Positions 5,374-7,700 of a DNA stretch of 7,700 nt are shown here, one piece after another. Source of the DNA: Candidatus Shapirobacteria bacterium (GTDB lineage Bacteria; Patescibacteriota; Microgenomatia; UBA12405); the NCBI GenBank assembly GCA_018500045.2, contig JAHBAQ020000015.1, positions 1 to 7,700 on the forward strand. Direction: 5' to 3'. The translations under genes were made by a program, and so were the position numbers. Below the pieces are notes generated by a model. It saw only the letters and a list, made by a program, of their open reading frames with translations, was not told the DNA's origin and searched no databases. Positions within the stretch are counted from its first letter, which is position 1. Each line of letters starts with the position of its first letter.

Positions 5374-7123
5374 TCGGTTTGAGCATTAAACCAACATCGT
5401 CGAGTTGTTTTTGATCAACTTGACTGGGTGCATCCATGAGCAAATCAACACCGTTGGAATTAAGTGGGAAGGCGTAGACGTCACGAATATTTGGCTCGTC
5501 GAGGAGTAACATCATGAGACGATCTAAACCGATAGCCCAACCACCGTGCGGGGGAGCGCCGTAATGGAAAGCATTATAAAGACCACCAAATTTTTTGAGG
5601 ACTTCTTGCCTACCGTAGCCGACAATTTCAAAAGCTTTAACTAAAGTTTCTGGTTCGTGATTACGAATAGAACCAGAAGCCAATTCATAACCGTTTAAGG
5701 TTAAATCGTATTGATAAGATTCAATTTCTAACGGGTCTTTATTTTTTAAAGATTCCATACCACCTTGAGGCATAGAAAAAGGATTGTGACCAAAATCAAG
5801 TTTGCCTTCATCATTAACTTCGTAAAAAGGGAAACCGGTAATCCAATTGAATTGAAGAATGTTAGGGTCACGAAGATTTAATAAATCACCTAAAGTAAGG
5901 CGAATGTAGCCTAATACTTTGTTGGCTAAATTTAATTTATCAGCAACAAAGAAAATCATGTCGCCGGATTTGGCGCTGGTCGCTTGAATAATTTGTTGTT
6001 GTAATTCTGGATTGAAGAATCGAGCCACACCGGTATCTAAGCCAGTGTCAGTAACTTTGGTGTAGGCTAAACCTTTGGCACCTTTGTCTTTGGCTAAACT
6101 TTCTAATTTTTCGATCTGAGTTTTGCTAAATTCAGCACATTTGGGAGCAACTAAACATTTGATAGCCTCGGCACTATTGAAAACATTAAATTCACTTTTA
6201 TTTTTAATAACTTCGGTAACGTCTTGAAGTTCGAGACCAAAACGAGTGTCGGGTTTATCGCTACCATATTTATTCATAGCATCTTTATAAGGAATGCGAG
6301 GGAAAGGAAAATTAGCGATTTTCTTTTGGGGAGCGACGGTTTGATAAGTGTCGCGAATTAAATTTTCGGCGGTGGCAAAAATTTTGTCGAGAGTCGGAAA
6401 ACTCATTTCAATATCGATTTGATAAAAAGCACCGGCATGACGGTCAGCCCGTGGGTCTTCATCCCTAAAACAGGGGGCGATTTGAAAATATTTGTCGACA
6501 CCAGAAATCATTAACAATTGTTTAAATTGTTGAGGAGCTTGAGGTAAAACAAAAAATTTACCTTTGTGAATGCGAGAAGGAACTAAAAAATCACGGGCAC
6601 CTTCGGGGGAAGTGGTGGTTAAAAGAGGAGTCATAACTTCAGTGAAACCATTTTTATCCATCCAATTGCGAACAGCTAAAGTATATTTATGTTTACTATC
6701 AAGGATGTGAGCTAAACGAGGTCGACGTAAATCGAGATAGCGGTATTTGAGACGAAGAGATTCGTCGAGCTCGGTACCATCAGTATCTAGAGGAAAAGGA
6801 ATAACTTCGCTTTTGTTAAGCAAGGTTAATTTTTGACAATTAATTTCAATTTCACCAGTAGGCAGATTGGGATTAACGGCTTTTGGGTTGCGTTTAACGA
6901 CTTCACCTTCGACTTCAATGACCCACTCCATACCCAAAGAAGCGGCAATTTTATGATTAGACTCGCTATCATGAGCGTCGACAACAATTTGAATAACACC
7001 ACTCCAGTCGCGGAAATCAATAAAGATTAATTGACCGTGATCGCGAATATTACTGACCCAACCTTGTAAGAAAACTTTTTCTCCGATCTTTTGGAGACAT
7101 TCTTTTGCTAATATTCTTTCCAT
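5351..7123 (-). CDS. aspS: Aspartyl-tRNA synthetase (class II, bacterial type)
   Basis: The 590-residue length fits the bacterial enzyme, which charges tRNA-Asp in the cytoplasm. An N-terminal OB-fold anticodon-binding domain (about 15-105) has GWVSNIRDHG and FIDFRDWSG. The class II core includes the SPEGARDFLVPSR block (172-184), motif 2 as FRDEDPRADR (219-228), and motif 3 as GLDRLMMLL (532-540). The bacteria-specific GAD insertion lies at about 290-420. The flipping-loop region reads HAGAFYQIDIEMSF rather than the common proteobacterial QPEFTQIDIEMSF. His29 sits where non-discriminating enzymes have His and discriminating ones have Leu, but Lys81 is at the second position, where Lys marks discriminating enzymes. 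Charging of tRNA-Asn is therefore undecided. The ATG lies 9 nt after the recJ stop with no Shine-Dalgarno (the upstream bases are ACTCCT), so expression depends on recJ read-through or on an unusual initiation route. Confidence 0.97.
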   Translation of the reverse strand: MERILAKECLQKIGEKVFLQGWVSNIRDHGQLIFIDFRDWSGVIQIVVDAHDSESNHKIAASLGMEWVIEVEGEVVKRNPKAVNPNLPTGEIEINCQKLTLLNKSEVIPFPLDTDGTELDESLRLKYRYLDLRRPRLAHILDSKHKYTLAVRNWMDKNGFTEVMTPLLTTTSPEGARDFLVPSRIHKGKFFVLPQAPQQFKQLLMISGVDKYFQIAPCFRDEDPRADRHAGAFYQIDIEMSFPTLDKIFATAENLIRDTYQTVAPQKKIANFPFPRIPYKDAMNKYGSDKPDTRFGLELQDVTEVIKNKSEFNVFNSAEAIKCLVAPKCAEFSKTQIEKLESLAKDKGAKGLAYTKVTDTGLDTGVARFFNPELQQQIIQATSAKSGDMIFFVADKLNLANKVLGYIRLTLGDLLNLRDPNILQFNWITGFPFYEVNDEGKLDFGHNPFSMPQGGMESLKNKDPLEIESYQYDLTLNGYELASGSIRNHEPETLVKAFEIVGYGRQEVLKKFGGLYNAFHYGAPPHGGWAIGLDRLMMLLLDEPNIRDVYAFPLNSNGVDLLMDAPSQVDQKQLDDVGLMLKPNAQDNQK

Positions 7124-7132
7124 AGGAGTATT

Positions 7133-7681
7133 TTACGATAGAAAGTCTTTGACGACAAGCTGGGGAGAAGTATAACCATTCCAAATATTTAAACTAAGGT
7201 TAGCGGTAAAATTAATCAGGTCACCAATTTTTATTTTTGAGTCAAACTCCCCTTTTTTGAAAGCAATTGAGTCAACAATAATATTTTCTTTTTGAGGAGT
7301 TGAAGGATCGTCAATTTTTAGTTTGAGATGGTCACCGGTCGAACCAAGTAAACGTTTTTCGATAACTCTGACTTGTTTAAATAAAAAAACAGGATCAGGA
7401 TTACCAATACCAAACGGTTCGAGTTTTTTAATTAAACGACAATTTTTGACAGTGACAGCATTTAATTTCATTTCAGCGTCAATAAATTTTTCAGCTTTTA
7501 GCTCACAACCGGCTAATTTTTGATTGACAAATTTAGTAATTTTTTGCTGAATTTTAGGAATATTTTTGGTTTTAACACTAAATCCGGCTGCACCGCTATG
7601 ACCACCGAGATCAACAAAAAGATCGGAGAACTGACGGAGAGTTTCGATGATATCTAATTCTTTAATGGATCGACAGGAACC
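7133..7681 (-). CDS. recJ: RecJ single-strand exonuclease, C-terminal part only
   Basis: These 182 residues are the C-terminal third of RecJ, a 5'-to-3' single-strand DNA exonuclease in recombination and repair. The DHHA1 end is clear: SCRSIKELDIIETLRQF followed by GGHSGAAGFSV, a glycine-rich nucleic-acid-binding loop. Then comes the OB-fold domain with LEPFGIGNPDPVF and a beta-rich tail ending KDFLS. The catalytic DHH domain would lie beyond the contig end. Genomic sequence stops at 7681. An apparent start further out (GTG at 7696, giving MYKRQ) is made of adapter and must not be annotated. Stop TAA is 7135-7133, 9 nt before aspS, which implies one operon recJ-aspS-carboxypeptidase. Confidence 0.92.
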   Translation of the reverse strand, partial: GSCRSIKELDIIETLRQFSDLFVDLGGHSGAAGFSVKTKNIPKIQQKITKFVNQKLAGCELKAEKFIDAEMKLNAVTVKNCRLIKKLEPFGIGNPDPVFLFKQVRVIEKRLLGSTGDHLKLKIDDPSTPQKENIIVDSIAFKKGEFDSKIKIGDLINFTANLSLNIWNGYTSPQLVVKDFLS

Positions 7682-7700
7682 CTGTCTCTTATACACATCT
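7682..7700. other. Tn5/Nextera mosaic-end adapter (artefact)
   Basis: CTGTCTCTTATACACATCT is the exact 19-base mosaic-end sequence used in Nextera (Tn5) libraries, read from insert into adapter. It sits at the very end of the window in the expected orientation. Its reverse strand adds the false residues MYKRQ to the recJ frame. It is untrimmed library sequence and shows that this is a contig end. Confidence 0.97.

Noticed and set aside
7124..7132. Ribosome-binding site for aspS
   Set aside because: The plus strand reads AGGAG here, but the gene is on the minus strand, where it reads ACTCCT, so it cannot serve as a Shine-Dalgarno.
7682..7696. GTG start giving MYKRQ for the recJ frame
   Set aside because: These bases are the Nextera mosaic end, so the start is artificial and recJ is 5'-truncated.
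1..7700. tRNA genes, rRNA, CRISPR arrays or insertion sequences
   Set aside because: Reading both strands, I found no cloverleaf, no regularly spaced repeats and no transposase-like protein.

Overview
The window looks like the end of a contig from a Candidate Phyla Radiation (Patescibacteria) genome, most likely of the Microgenomates type. This is inferred from several features together: AT-rich and tightly packed housekeeping genes, almost no Shine-Dalgarno sequences, a secreted two-lamin-tail-domain protein with Thr-Pro linkers, and a short N-terminally anchored D,D-carboxypeptidase. No marker in the window fixes the phylum.

Layout from left to right. (1) 1-2846, minus strand: gltX (glutamyl-tRNA synthetase), then a lamin-tail-domain surface protein, then a VanZ-family membrane protein cut by the window edge. 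The spacing is 19 nt and then a 4-nt overlap, so this is probably one operon read right to left. (2) 2847-2881: a 35-nt divergent promoter region whose -10-like elements would give leaderless transcripts both ways. (3) 2882-3919, plus strand: an unrecognised protein with one N-terminal membrane segment. (4) 3911-4449: a GC-rich island of about 0.5 kb unlike its surroundings. It holds a long imperfect hairpin and two small tandem cysteine-rich reading frames on the minus strand, each with a good AAGGAG ribosome-binding site. (5) 4450-7681, minus strand: the 3' part of recJ, aspS (aspartyl-tRNA synthetase) and a D-Ala-D-Ala carboxypeptidase, spaced 9 nt apart and then overlapping by 23 nt. (6) 7682-7700: the exact 19-base Tn5/Nextera mosaic-end adapter, a library artefact rather than genome.

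The part most worth a second look is the island. If the first small frame is corrected by one base at an AAA run (4298-4300), its product and the second product align without gaps over 24 residues with the shared pattern CxCx5CPxxGRx5Gx3C. This suggests a duplicated family of about 65-70 residue cysteine-rich proteins that I do not recognise. The rest is ordinary housekeeping: two aminoacyl-tRNA synthetases, DNA repair, peptidoglycan trimming and cell-surface proteins.
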